DNA from: a virus
Virus record (IMG/VR): IMGVR_UViG_3300002519_002929
Span: 16,566-37,373 of that record
Length of the DNA: 20,808 bases
Reading direction: 5' to 3' (one strand)
The notes beneath the pieces are model-generated. The model searched no databases, was not told where the DNA came from, and was given only the letters and a program-made list of their open reading frames with translations. Both the position numbers and the translations under genes were made by a program. Shown here piece by piece: positions 1 through 7,674 of the stretch (the first letter of the stretch is position 1; each line of letters begins with the position of its first letter).

Positions 1-597
1 ACTTCTGAAATGTTTGGGAGAATGGTTGAAAATCCTGCCAAAGAATCTACGCCTTTTTATCCTAGGAGTCCGTACGGTGTGGCAAAATTATATGGTCACT
101 GGATAACCAAGAATTATCGTGAGTCATATGACATGTACGCAGTGTCAGGAATACTTTTTAATCATGAGTCAGAGAGAAGAGGCCTTGAGTTTGTTACAAG
201 AAAAATATCGGATGGTGTTGCAAAAATACACCTGGGACTTTCTGACCATATTTCTTTAGGAAATCTGGACTCTAAGCGTGACTGGGGATATGCCCCTGAT
301 TATGTTGAAGCTATGTGGATGATGTTACAAGAAGAATCTCCTGATGATTTTGTAATTGCTACAAATGAAACACACTCAATAAGAGATTTTTTAGATGCAG
401 CATTTAATCATGCTGGAATTCTAGACTGGAAAAATCACGTAAAGCAAGATCCAAGATTTATGCGACCTGCAGAGGTTGCAGTTTTAAGAGGTGATTATTC
501 AAAGGCAGAAAGAGTTTTGGGATGGAAACCCAAGACAAGCTTTGAAAGCTTAGTTAAAAAAATGGTTGATAGTGATATTAAAAAACTAAGCAAATGA
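1..597 (+). CDS. gmd: GDP-mannose 4,6-dehydratase, C-terminal part (5' end outside window)
   Basis: Gmd converts GDP-D-mannose to GDP-4-keto-6-deoxy-D-mannose in the cytoplasm, the entry point to GDP-fucose, rhamnose, perosamine and colitose. The reading frame is already open at base 1 (Thr-Ser-Glu before the first ATG at 10), matching the conserved T/S-S-E-x-F/Y-G catalytic strand, so the gene begins upstream. About 198 residues are present of the roughly 320-370 usual for the family. The SDR catalytic Tyr (codon 73-75) and Lys (85-87) sit in SPYGVAK, followed by the family signatures [20 protein letters not shown] and a C-terminal [12 protein letters not shown]. It ends in an ATGA overlap with the next gene. 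The substrate assignment is strong because these signatures are specific to Gmd rather than general to SDR enzymes. It would feed the ColD-like and reductase-like genes downstream. Confidence 0.93.
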   Translation, partial: TSEMFGRMVENPAKESTPFYPRSPYGVAKLYGHWITKNYRESYDMYAVSGILFNHESERRGLEFVTRKISDGVAKIHLGLSDHISLGNLDSKRDWGYAPDYVEAMWMMLQEESPDDFVIATNETHSIRDFLDAAFNHAGILDWKNHVKQDPRFMRPAEVAVLRGDYSKAERVLGWKPKTSFESLVKKMVDSDIKKLSK

Positions 598-965
598 ACA
601 TTCTCGATAAAAATACAGACTTGATGAAGAAAGTGGAAAAAGGCTGGGGATATGAGCTCTGGATTCACAATGACGAGGAGTATTGCGGTAAGCTTCTTTA
701 TTTTAAAAAAGGAAAGAAGTGCAGCCTCCATTATCATGAAAAAAAGAAAGAAACTTTTTATCTGCAAGACGGAAAATTAGAATGTACTTTTTACCACCTG
801 GATGAACCAGGCAATGTATCTAAAGTCATACTTTTTGCAGGCGACAGTAAAGAAATTACAAGAGGATTAGTGCACCAAATGAAAGCACTTGAAGATACAG
901 TGCTGTTTGAATTTTCAACACAGCATTTTGACGAAGATTCAATTAGGATAGAGAAAGGCGATTAA
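594..965 (+). CDS. Phosphomannose isomerase-like cupin protein
   Basis: This is a 123-residue single-domain cupin. Residues 16-60 resemble the C-terminal isomerase domain of type II mannose-6-phosphate isomerase/ManC: KGWGYELW, then a cupin motif with His46, His48, Glu53 and Gly60, and a second-motif His at 94. These are the expected metal ligands of a Zn/Mn cupin. It likely helps supply mannose 6-phosphate for GDP-mannose, which fits its overlap (ATGA) with gmd. No guanylyltransferase domain is attached, and none is seen in the window. It could instead be an isomerase or epimerase for another sugar phosphate. The fold is clear; the substrate is inferred from context. Confidence 0.78.
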   Translation: MNILDKNTDLMKKVEKGWGYELWIHNDEEYCGKLLYFKKGKKCSLHYHEKKKETFYLQDGKLECTFYHLDEPGNVSKVILFAGDSKEITRGLVHQMKALEDTVLFEFSTQHFDEDSIRIEKGD

Positions 966-1751
966 GTGACCCCCAATTTAATATCTTTTAATACTCAACC
1001 TGCAGGCCCAGATGCAGAATCAATTCCCGAAAGAACGGGTATCATAAATAAAATCCACATAAAGAGTAAGCTTAAGCAGCTAGGTGTCAATATCGAAGAT
1101 TTGAAGCTAGGCGACTTTGATCAAATCGGTGAGATAACAGCTAGAAAAAGAAGAGAGCCAGGATCAGAGCTCTATAGAAATGTTGGGGCATATTTTAGGC
1201 CCAACTATGAAAGAGGAATCTTAATTTACTCACTCATCAGAAAGTACAACTTAAAATCTTATCTTGAGATCGGGTTCGGTAGAGGTTACAGTTGCATGTG
1301 TGCTGCATTAGCTCTTTCCGAAAATGGCGGAGGAAATATTACCACAATAGATCCTAACCTCAATGAAGAATTTCTCAATAGTCTTTCTAAGGTGTTCCCG
1401 AAAGACTGGCTCGATCAAATTCAATTTATCAAAGGAAAGAGTCAAGAGTATCTCGCAGATGCAAGTCAGCAAAATGATAAATACGACCTCGTTTACATTG
1501 ACGGAGACCACACTTATGCTGCCACAAAGAGAGACTGGGAACTTTGTCAAAATAGGTACAATAACTTCTTAGTTTTTGATGATTATCATCTTCCCGGAAA
1601 GGTTCAAAAAGATATTGAATGCTCAAATGTTATCGATCAAATAGAGGATGACTCAAAAGAGCTTATCATTATGGACAGAAGAATCTTTTTAGACGACAGA
1701 GGATATTCCGACGAAGAGATCGATTACGGCCAGGTTCTTTTAACGCGATAA
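966..1751 (+). CDS. Class I SAM-dependent methyltransferase (Methyltransf_24-like)
   Basis: This 261-residue protein probably O- or N-methylates a sugar of the glycan. Motif I is YLEIGFGRG (about residues 99-107), the ribose-binding acidic residue follows at Asp129, and YIDGDHTY (177-184) plus FDDYH (204-208) match the metal-assisted O-methyltransferase/cephalosporin-hydroxylase-like group, in which these acidic residues and histidines bind a divalent cation. The N-terminal ~85 residues are a separate helical extension with no motif I recognise. I take the GTG at 966 as the start: it follows the upstream TAA directly and has AAAGG at 954-958, seven bases away. It precedes a glycosyltransferase by six bases, consistent with sugar decoration. 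The acceptor is unknown. Confidence 0.82.
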   Translation: MTPNLISFNTQPAGPDAESIPERTGIINKIHIKSKLKQLGVNIEDLKLGDFDQIGEITARKRREPGSELYRNVGAYFRPNYERGILIYSLIRKYNLKSYLEIGFGRGYSCMCAALALSENGGGNITTIDPNLNEEFLNSLSKVFPKDWLDQIQFIKGKSQEYLADASQQNDKYDLVYIDGDHTYAATKRDWELCQNRYNNFLVFDDYHLPGKVQKDIECSNVIDQIEDDSKELIIMDRRIFLDDRGYSDEEIDYGQVLLTR

Positions 1752-1757
1752 ATTTAA

Positions 1758-2660
1758 ATGAAAATTTTAATCAATAGAAAGCCTGTTGATGGACCTTGGG
1801 GCGGAGGCAACTTATTTGTCAGGGCTTTCTGTGAGTCTGCAAACAAGGCAGGTCATGAAGTTGTCTTCCGCTTCGAAGATGACCTTGATGTAATTTTTGT
1901 GCAAGATCCAAGATATAGCGATCTAGGTATATCCATAAATGAGATAGCACAATACAAGCAGAGTAATCCTGGCGTTAAATTGATTCATAGAGTTAATGAA
2001 TGTGATGCCAGAAAAAATACTGATGACATGGATTCAATGCTGAGGCAGACAAGTAGTGTGACAGATACTACAGTTTTTGTCTCTCACTGGATGAAAGACT
2101 ATCATCTCGATAAAGATTGGCTGTGCGAAGATGTTGCAGTTGTTTACAATGGAGTAGACAGAGAGCACTTTCAAAAGAGAGATAAAATACAGAATGGAAA
2201 AATAAACATCGTAGCACACCACTGGTCAGACAACCGGATGAAAGGTGCAGATGTTTATGAATTCTTGGATGCGCTCGTTGCTGAGGATGAAAGATTTACT
2301 TTTACTTACATTGGAAGGACCAGCTCAGATCTTAAGCATTCTAATGTAATGGATCCCTTGAGCGGTCTTGATCTAGGTAAAGAGCTTTCTCGATATGATG
2401 TTTATGTAAGCGGATCTAGATTTGATCCGGGCCCAAATCACATACTAGAAAGCCTGGCTTGTGAAATTCCCACCATAGTACACGTCGATGGCGGCGGAGC
2501 AGTTGAGTTTGCAGGCTGTAATTTTTCTTTTCAAAACAGCGAAGAGCTTATTAAGCTGCTAGCATCAAAGCCGGATATTTCTAACGTAGTAATGCCTAGT
2601 TCTTGGGAAGAGTCTGTAGGAAGATATCTGGCCCTTATCGAAAGAATGAAAAGATTTTGA
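1758..2660 (+). CDS. Glycosyltransferase, GT-B fold (GT4-like)
   Basis: This 300-residue enzyme likely transfers a sugar from a nucleotide donor onto the growing glycan. The N-terminus (MKILINRKP, then glycine-rich GPWGGGNLF at 12-20) is the usual first strand and loop of a GT4 acceptor domain. The hinge region shows VFVSHWMKD (106-114) and VVYNGVD (128-134). The donor domain has the GT4 signature around residues 221-240, SRFDPGPNHILESLACEIP, in which Glu231 corresponds to the second Glu of the EX7E motif. The first Glu position appears replaced (Phe/Asp), which is seen in some GT4 members. It is slightly short for GT4 (usually 340-400). No membrane segment is visible. It ends with a TTGA overlap into the HAD gene. 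Donor and acceptor cannot be read from the sequence. Confidence 0.83.
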   Translation: MKILINRKPVDGPWGGGNLFVRAFCESANKAGHEVVFRFEDDLDVIFVQDPRYSDLGISINEIAQYKQSNPGVKLIHRVNECDARKNTDDMDSMLRQTSSVTDTTVFVSHWMKDYHLDKDWLCEDVAVVYNGVDREHFQKRDKIQNGKINIVAHHWSDNRMKGADVYEFLDALVAEDERFTFTYIGRTSSDLKHSNVMDPLSGLDLGKELSRYDVYVSGSRFDPGPNHILESLACEIPTIVHVDGGGAVEFAGCNFSFQNSEELIKLLASKPDISNVVMPSSWEESVGRYLALIERMKRF

Positions 2661-3028
2661 ACATTGCCTTTGACTTAGATGGCGTAATTTGCCACAGAAA
2701 ATCTGAGCTTGGCGGCCCAGAAAAATATCTAACTTGCTATCCTGATCAAGATGTTGTCGATGTAGTTAACAGACTTTTTGATGAGGGAAACTACGTCGTA
2801 ATTTATACTGCAAGAGGTATGAACACTTACAATAATGATGTTCGAAAAGTTTATGATGGCTTGTACGAGTTAACAAAGAATCAGCTGATTAAATGGGACG
2901 TAAAACATCATGAGCTTGTTATGGGAAAAGTTTCCTATGATGTTCTTATCGACGATAAAGCACTTAATTCTAGCAATGCTCAAACAGCAAAAGACATAAA
3001 GCATTTCCTGAGCAATAATGGCCAGTAA
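2657..3028 (+). CDS. Small HAD-superfamily phosphatase
   Basis: This 123-residue cytoplasmic hydrolase has HAD motif I FDLDG (5-9, nucleophile Asp6 and acid Asp8), motif II Thr51 in IYTARGM, a candidate motif III Lys91 and motif IV DD (99-100). It resembles the short capsule-biosynthesis HAD proteins and PNKP-type phosphatase domains. I choose TTG at 2657 (TTGA overlap with the preceding stop) because it puts the start directly before the conserved motif I strand; the ATG at 2603 would add 18 unrelated residues read inside the glycosyltransferase. It lies immediately upstream of the heptose adenylyltransferase and kinase, so it may dephosphorylate heptose 1,7-bisphosphate as GmhB does, but it lacks the extra GmhB zinc-binding cysteines. 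That role is inferred from position only. Confidence 0.8.
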   Translation: MNIAFDLDGVICHRKSELGGPEKYLTCYPDQDVVDVVNRLFDEGNYVVIYTARGMNTYNNDVRKVYDGLYELTKNQLIKWDVKHHELVMGKVSYDVLIDDKALNSSNAQTAKDIKHFLSNNGQ

Positions 3029-3416
3029 TATTATTTTCACAAACGGTTGCTTTGATGTGCTTCATAGAGGTCATGTTGAACTCTTGAAATACTGTAAAGA
3101 TCTAGATGGAAAAGTTATTGTAGGAATTAACAGCGATGAAAGCGTAAGAAGATTAAAGGGTGAAAGTCGTCCAATAGTAAATCAATTAGATCGAAAATTC
3201 ATACTAGAATCAATTCAGTTTGTGGACCAAGTTATAATATTCGATGAGGACACACCGTATAATTTAATGAAGTCTATCAATCCTGATGTAATTGTCAAGG
3301 GTGGTGATTATAATAAAGAAGATGTAGTTGGAAACGACCTATGTCAAGTGAGAATTTTTAAATATGTCCCAGGATACTCAACAACAAAAACAATACAAGA
3401 TTTTAGTAGTAGGTGA
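3018..3416 (+). CDS. rfaE2: D-glycero-beta-D-manno-heptose 1-phosphate adenylyltransferase (HldE C-terminal domain as a separate protein)
   Basis: This 132-residue cytidylyltransferase-family enzyme matches the C-terminal half of HldE/RfaE, which joins ATP and heptose 1-phosphate to form ADP-heptose. The nucleotide-binding HRGH is at residues 16-19 after FTNGCFDVL, VKGGDY is at 93-98 and the final STTKTI at 121-126 corresponds to the ISSTxxI signature. It starts at ATG 3018, overlapping the HAD stop by 11 bases, and its last 53 bases overlap the kinase gene. In Gram-negative bacteria both domains are normally fused with the kinase first; here they are split and in the opposite order. The nucleotide used (ATP or another) cannot be settled from sequence alone. 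Confidence 0.88.
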   Translation: MASNIIFTNGCFDVLHRGHVELLKYCKDLDGKVIVGINSDESVRRLKGESRPIVNQLDRKFILESIQFVDQVIIFDEDTPYNLMKSINPDVIVKGGDYNKEDVVGNDLCQVRIFKYVPGYSTTKTIQDFSSR

Positions 3417-4179
3417 TAGCTGCTTTGACATCTATGTGTTTGGTCAATGTGATCGCCTAAGTCCTGAAGCACCTGTCCCTGTATTTAAAGAGAATAGAAG
3501 AAAATCAATACCCGGTATGTCACTCAACGTGGCAGAGAGCATTTTAAATCTTGGGGACGAAATTGATGTCATCACAAATGATACTAAAATAAAAAAGATA
3601 AGATTTGTTGATGAAAGATCAATCCAGCACATCCTAAGAGTAGACGAGGAAGCAACCGTAGATGAAATTTCTAAAGAACAGATCGAAAAAATAAACCCAA
3701 GCCTCTATGATGCACTTGTAGTATCAGATTATGATAAGGGCTTCTTAAGCTTTCTTGATGCAATAAGCATATGCGATAAATTTATCAATAAAAATATTCC
3801 TGTATTTGTAGACTCTAAGAAAACAGATTTGAGATGTTATAATGGCGTCATAATAAAAATAAACCAGCATGAAAAATCTCGGGTTAAGAATATGCCCCAG
3901 GGATCAAAGCTAATAACTACGCTAGGCTCACAAGGTGCTGAGTATGAAGGAGAGCGCTTCTTTCCCTACGAGACAAAAGTCTCTGACAAGCATGGGCACA
4001 GAGATGTGTGTGGCGCAGGTGATGCATTCTTAGCAGCTTTAGTTCACAGGTTTTTAAGGAACGGAAAGAACATAAAGGAAGCAATTGATTTTTCTAATAA
4101 GTGCGCTGCTATCGTAGTAGGATACTTTGGGACAAGATCAATTAGTGTAAAAGATCTTAAAGAAGAAGGAATAAAATAG
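3364..4179 (+). CDS. rfaE1: D-glycero-beta-D-manno-heptose 7-phosphate kinase (HldE N-terminal domain, PfkB family)
   Basis: This 271-residue ribokinase-fold protein would phosphorylate heptose 7-phosphate at O-1. The HldE signature GDSCFDIYVFG...RLSPEAPVPV covers residues 17-40, SDYDKG lies at 121-126 and the PfkB catalytic GAGD is at 217-220, with Asp220 the expected base. The family is usually about 310-320 residues. The shortage is mainly between residues 70 and 80, where the canonical lid segment (GxDxxG..L...L) is shortened. ATG 3364 is the only plausible start: no in-frame ATG, GTG or TTG follows before the conserved strand. The gene thus overlaps rfaE2 by 53 bases. Together they form a heptose activation pair, though isomerase GmhA and epimerase HldD are not in the window. 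Confidence 0.88.
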   Translation: MSQDTQQQKQYKILVVGDSCFDIYVFGQCDRLSPEAPVPVFKENRRKSIPGMSLNVAESILNLGDEIDVITNDTKIKKIRFVDERSIQHILRVDEEATVDEISKEQIEKINPSLYDALVVSDYDKGFLSFLDAISICDKFINKNIPVFVDSKKTDLRCYNGVIIKINQHEKSRVKNMPQGSKLITTLGSQGAEYEGERFFPYETKVSDKHGHRDVCGAGDAFLAALVHRFLRNGKNIKEAIDFSNKCAAIVVGYFGTRSISVKDLKEEGIK

Positions 4180-4180
4180 C

Positions 4181-5089
4181 GTGAAAAACGGAAGAGTTTC
4201 AATTGCCATCCATTCGGGCAAATTAGATTATACACCCCTGCTTGAGAACTTACTTAAGTCAATTCTGGTGTGCAATCAATATCCGGACATAGAACTAGTT
4301 TTAATAGAATCTGCAGGAATAACAGAAGTTAGAGACTGGTTTAAAAAAATAGACTTTGATGATAATTTTGTGAACTTTGATGGAACAAGAACAGAAGTTA
4401 GAAAGCACAGCGGTACCCAAATAACTAAAAACTTATTGTTCTTGACGTACCCAGATGATTTACCCTGGTACACATGCTATCAAGATGCTACCAGAGAAGG
4501 TCTACGAGCAGCAACAGGTCAGTACTATGTTTTCATTGCTGAAGATAACCAGTTCTGTGTAACGGGGGATACGTTAAGCGATTACATCAAAATTATTCAG
4601 CACGAAGGCGAAGATAATACTATGGTTTCTCTCTCAACTTTGCAACAGTACAAGCATACTAAGCGTAACAACCGGGTCGGACCAATCAAGTCGCTTGATA
4701 ACATAGATTACTTCGTTACAGAGTATACTAAGTGGGACCCCAACCTTTTGTGCAGCAAGAAAGTTTACGAAAGATTAGGGCCGCTGACGTTAAGTGACCC
4801 GGAGGATCCCCACAGATCAATAAATTATTTAAGTGAAAGAGCTAGGAGCATAGGCATCAAAAGAGTTTTCATGACAGTAGCACAAAATATTTGGTGCGCA
4901 GAGTCAAATAAAATCACAAATATTGAGGTGATAAAAAGCGAGACAGAAAAAAATCCTAACTTTTTGCTTTTCAACCCGCAGGATTATCGAGATCTTAAGG
5001 CATCTTTTAGAGAAGCAATAGAAGGAGATGGTTTTACCAAGCTACCCCTATCAACAGATTCTTTTTACGGACATTGCAGAAACTACTAG
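4181..5089 (+). CDS. Glycosyltransferase, GT-A/GT2-like
   Basis: This 302-residue protein begins RVSIAIHSG and continues with a Rossmann-like half in which ELVLIESAG (38-46) takes the place of the usual nucleotide-binding strand. Residues 99-123 read like the GT-A core: an Ala/Arg-rich helix (ATREGLRAATG) followed by YYVFIAEDN, where EDN (121-123) stands at the position of the metal-binding DxD. It is a divergent GT2-type transferase, so the donor is not predictable. The start is GTG 4181, one base after the kinase stop, with AAGGA at 4166-4170 ten bases upstream. No hydrophobic segment suggests membrane insertion. It sits between the heptose kinase and the GDP-sugar reductase-like gene and could use either product. 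Confidence 0.7.
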   Translation: MKNGRVSIAIHSGKLDYTPLLENLLKSILVCNQYPDIELVLIESAGITEVRDWFKKIDFDDNFVNFDGTRTEVRKHSGTQITKNLLFLTYPDDLPWYTCYQDATREGLRAATGQYYVFIAEDNQFCVTGDTLSDYIKIIQHEGEDNTMVSLSTLQQYKHTKRNNRVGPIKSLDNIDYFVTEYTKWDPNLLCSKKVYERLGPLTLSDPEDPHRSINYLSERARSIGIKRVFMTVAQNIWCAESNKITNIEVIKSETEKNPNFLLFNPQDYRDLKASFREAIEGDGFTKLPLSTDSFYGHCRNY

Positions 5090-5091
5090 GA
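5088..5091 (+). promoter_or_regulatory. Ribosome-binding site deciding the start at 5098
   Basis: AGGA overlaps the stop codon of the preceding gene and lies six bases before ATG 5098. It favours this start over the in-frame ATG at 5074, which has no comparable site. Confidence 0.7.
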
Positions 5092-5097
5092 AAAAAA

Positions 5098-6108
5098 ATG
5101 ACAAAAACAGCTTTGATTACAGGAATAGCAGGAATGGTGGGCTCTCACCTCTCTGACTATTTATTAGAAAATACTGATTGGAACATAGTAGGTTTTTTAA
5201 GATGGAATGATTCTCTTGATAATCTCGATCATCTGTTCACAAGGATCAATAACAAAGACAGGATCTACCTAAACTTTGGAGACCTTAATGACCAGTCATC
5301 AATCCAGAAATGCTTGGCTGAGTACAAACCTGACTATGTCTTTCATTTAGCAGCACAGTCATACCCTCAGACTAGCTTCACTGCACCAATTGACACCCTG
5401 AACACTAATATTCTAGGGACAGCAAAGCTATTAGAGGCAATTAGACATGAATCAATTAATCCTGTTGTTCATGTTTGTGCATCTTCTGAAGTTTTTGGTA
5501 AAGTTCCGCCTAAATATTTGCCTATCAATGAGGAGGCTCCTTTTCATCCAGCATCACCTTATGCTATTTCTAAGGTAGGCACAGACTTAGTAGGTAGATA
5601 TTACGCAGAAGCTTACCAGATGCCTGTGATGACCACACGGATGTTTACACACACAGGCCCTAGAAGAGGAGATGTGTTCGCAGAGTCGACATTTGCTAAG
5701 CAGATTGCAATGATAGAAAAAGGCTTGATAGATCCAGTTATAAAAGTAGGTAACTTAGAATCTTTAAGGACTTGGGCTGATGTCAGGGATGCCGTACGTG
5801 CTTATCACATGCTAGTAACAGTAAATCCGATCGGAGGAGAATATTATAATATTGGTGGAAACTATACATGCACTATAGGCGACATGCTCAAGTATTTAGT
5901 AAGCTGTTCTACTAGAAAAGATATTGAAGTACAGATTGATCCAGAGAGATTAAGGCCGATAGATGCAAATCTTCAAGTCCCCGACACAACAAAATTTACA
6001 AACCATACGGGCTGGAAGCCCGAGATCAGCTTTGAACAAACGATGCAAGATTTGTTACAATACTGGAGAGAAAAAGTTGAAAAAAGAGGTGCATTTTTAA
6101 CTAGATAG
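5098..6108 (+). CDS. GDP-4-keto-6-deoxymannose reductase/GDP-mannose dehydratase-like SDR
   Basis: This 336-residue extended SDR binds NAD(P) through GIAGMVG (9-15) and has the catalytic triad region CASSEVFG (128-134) with Tyr155 and Lys159 in SPYAISK. Several stretches look more like Rmd (GDP-6-deoxy-D-mannose reductase) than Gmd: FTHTGPR, GNLESLRTWADVRDAVRAY and DPERLRPIDANL. The N-terminal third, with an insert after FLRWND, is longer than in typical 300-residue Rmd. A likely reaction is reduction or epimerisation of the 4-keto sugar made by Gmd, giving a GDP-6-deoxyhexose; a 4,6-dehydratase acting on another GDP sugar such as GDP-heptose is the main alternative. ATG 5098 is chosen over ATG 5074 because AGGA (5088-5091) lies six bases before it and the Rossmann strand starts there. 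Confidence 0.8.
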   Translation: MTKTALITGIAGMVGSHLSDYLLENTDWNIVGFLRWNDSLDNLDHLFTRINNKDRIYLNFGDLNDQSSIQKCLAEYKPDYVFHLAAQSYPQTSFTAPIDTLNTNILGTAKLLEAIRHESINPVVHVCASSEVFGKVPPKYLPINEEAPFHPASPYAISKVGTDLVGRYYAEAYQMPVMTTRMFTHTGPRRGDVFAESTFAKQIAMIEKGLIDPVIKVGNLESLRTWADVRDAVRAYHMLVTVNPIGGEYYNIGGNYTCTIGDMLKYLVSCSTRKDIEVQIDPERLRPIDANLQVPDTTKFTNHTGWKPEISFEQTMQDLLQYWREKVEKRGAFLTR

Positions 6109-6140
6109 AGGAATGTCTAGAAAGATCACCGGAGAAAATC

Positions 6141-7673
6141 ATGGATGTCTTGTTCGTAAATCCAAATAGCTCAAAAAAGGTTTACCAAGACCTGGCTAAA
6201 GACTATTCTGCAATTGAAACCCCTACCTGGGCCCTTCTGCTAGCACAGTCTTGTAGGTCTAGGGGCTATAAGGTAGATATACTTGATGCCGATGCAGAGC
6301 GACTTTCACAAGAAAAGGCATGTGAAAGAATTAGAAAACTTTCACCAAAGCTTGTTTGTTTTGTTGTATACGGCCAGAATCCAAATTCAGGAACCACAAA
6401 CATGGCAGGCGCCGTCGATCTTGCTGAAGCAATAAAAGAAGAAAAGATAGAAACAACCATTGGTATAGTGGGCTCACACGTTCAATCACTACCCTACCAG
6501 GTTCTAAATGATGAAAAATCTTTTGATATCATCTTTTTGAACGAGGGCGTCTATGCTTTGTGGAACTTGTTAGCAGTTGATGATTTATCTGATCAAGCTA
6601 AGCTTGAGAAAGTAAAAGGTATCGGGTTCCTAAAAGGAGATAAGCCTCATCTCACACCTCCGGAAAAAGTAGTTCCTCAAGAAAAGATGGATGAACACTT
6701 GCCCGGATACGCATGGGACCTTCTTCCTTATGATAAAAACCCGCTGGATCTTTATAGGTCTCCTTACTGGCATGCGGAATACGATGAAGAGAAAAGATCG
6801 CCTTTCGCGGCAATCTATACCAGTCTAGGCTGTGTTTTCACATGCTCATTCTGCATGATTAACATGATTAACAGGAGTGATAATGAAGAAATTGGTATTT
6901 CTTCAAATTATTCTGGAATGAGATTTTGGTCTCCTGATTTTATTATTAATGAGTTTGACAAGCTTTACCAACTGGGCGTAAGGACCCTTCGAATCAGCGA
7001 CGAAATGTTCCTTCTCAACAGGAAGTACTACCTGCCATTATGCAAGCTTTTGAAAGAACGCGGATATGGTAAAGATTTTCGTATGTGGGCCTACTCAAGA
7101 ATTGATACTATTCGTCGACCCGAAGACTTAAAAGCAGTTAGAGAAGCAGGAATTAAGTGGTTATGTCTCGGCATTGAGGCAGCAGATCAGGATGTTAGGC
7201 TAGAGGTTACTAAAGGTAAGTTTAAGGATCTTAACATTAGAGATGTAGTTAAAAAAGTTCATGATGCTGACATTGAAATAATTGCTAATTATATTTTTGG
7301 GCTTCCTAAAGACAGTATGGAGACAATGCAGAAAACTCTGGATTTAAGCCTTGAGCTATGCACTTTAGCCTGGAATGCTTATCCTTCAATGGCGCTTCCG
7401 GGAAGCTTGCTTTATAAAGTTGCGCTAGATACAGACTTTAATCTACCAAAAGACTATTCAGGCTACTCATTTCTTGCTTATGATACTGTTCCTCTCCCTA
7501 CAGAGTTTTTAACTTCTGCAGAGATAGTGAAGTTTAGAGACGATGCATTCACAGCCTATCATACACATGTTCCTTTTCTAGAAAAAGTTGAGAAAAAATT
7601 TGGCAAAATAGCCCGCCAAAATATTGAGAAAATGACTAAGTTAAAGCTTAAGAGGCAGATTCTAGGTGACTAA
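6141..7673 (+). CDS. B12-binding-domain radical SAM enzyme
   Basis: This 510-residue protein has the class B radical SAM layout. An N-terminal cobalamin-binding-like Rossmann region (1-~145) opens with DVLFVNPNS and contains VVYGQNP and IGIVGSHV. A radical SAM barrel (about 220-420) carries the CxxxCxxC cluster ligands Cys231, Cys235 and Cys238, followed by LGIEAAD and NYIFGLP. A C-terminal helical tail of about 90 residues ends the protein. Such enzymes methylate unreactive carbons or rearrange substrates, often in antibiotic and sugar pathways; here the substrate is probably a nucleotide sugar or glycan intermediate. I see no DxHxxG in the N-terminal domain, so cobalamin would bind without a His axial ligand, as in several methylases. 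GGAGA at 6131-6135 is a good ribosome site for ATG 6141. It is followed by the transketolase pair. Confidence 0.87.
   Translation: MDVLFVNPNSSKKVYQDLAKDYSAIETPTWALLLAQSCRSRGYKVDILDADAERLSQEKACERIRKLSPKLVCFVVYGQNPNSGTTNMAGAVDLAEAIKEEKIETTIGIVGSHVQSLPYQVLNDEKSFDIIFLNEGVYALWNLLAVDDLSDQAKLEKVKGIGFLKGDKPHLTPPEKVVPQEKMDEHLPGYAWDLLPYDKNPLDLYRSPYWHAEYDEEKRSPFAAIYTSLGCVFTCSFCMINMINRSDNEEIGISSNYSGMRFWSPDFIINEFDKLYQLGVRTLRISDEMFLLNRKYYLPLCKLLKERGYGKDFRMWAYSRIDTIRRPEDLKAVREAGIKWLCLGIEAADQDVRLEVTKGKFKDLNIRDVVKKVHDADIEIIANYIFGLPKDSMETMQKTLDLSLELCTLAWNAYPSMALPGSLLYKVALDTDFNLPKDYSGYSFLAYDTVPLPTEFLTSAEIVKFRDDAFTAYHTHVPFLEKVEKKFGKIARQNIEKMTKLKLKRQILGD
7664..7669 (+). promoter_or_regulatory. Ribosome-binding site deciding the start at 7675
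   Basis: AGGTGA is five bases upstream of ATG 7675. The alternative GTG at 7666 lies inside this site, so the ATG is the likely start of the transketolase N subunit. Confidence 0.7.
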
Positions 7674-7674
7674 A

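Noticed and set aside
6101-6120. Inverted repeat CTAGA...TCTAG at the end of the reductase-like gene
   Set aside because: A five-base stem with a ten-base loop and no following T-run is too weak for a terminator.
6114-6170. 18-codon open frame in the gap before the radical SAM gene, preceded by GAGGA
   Set aside because: The GAGGA is only about one base from the ATG, the peptide has no feature of note and it runs into the radical SAM gene, whose own ribosome site at 6131-6135 is good.
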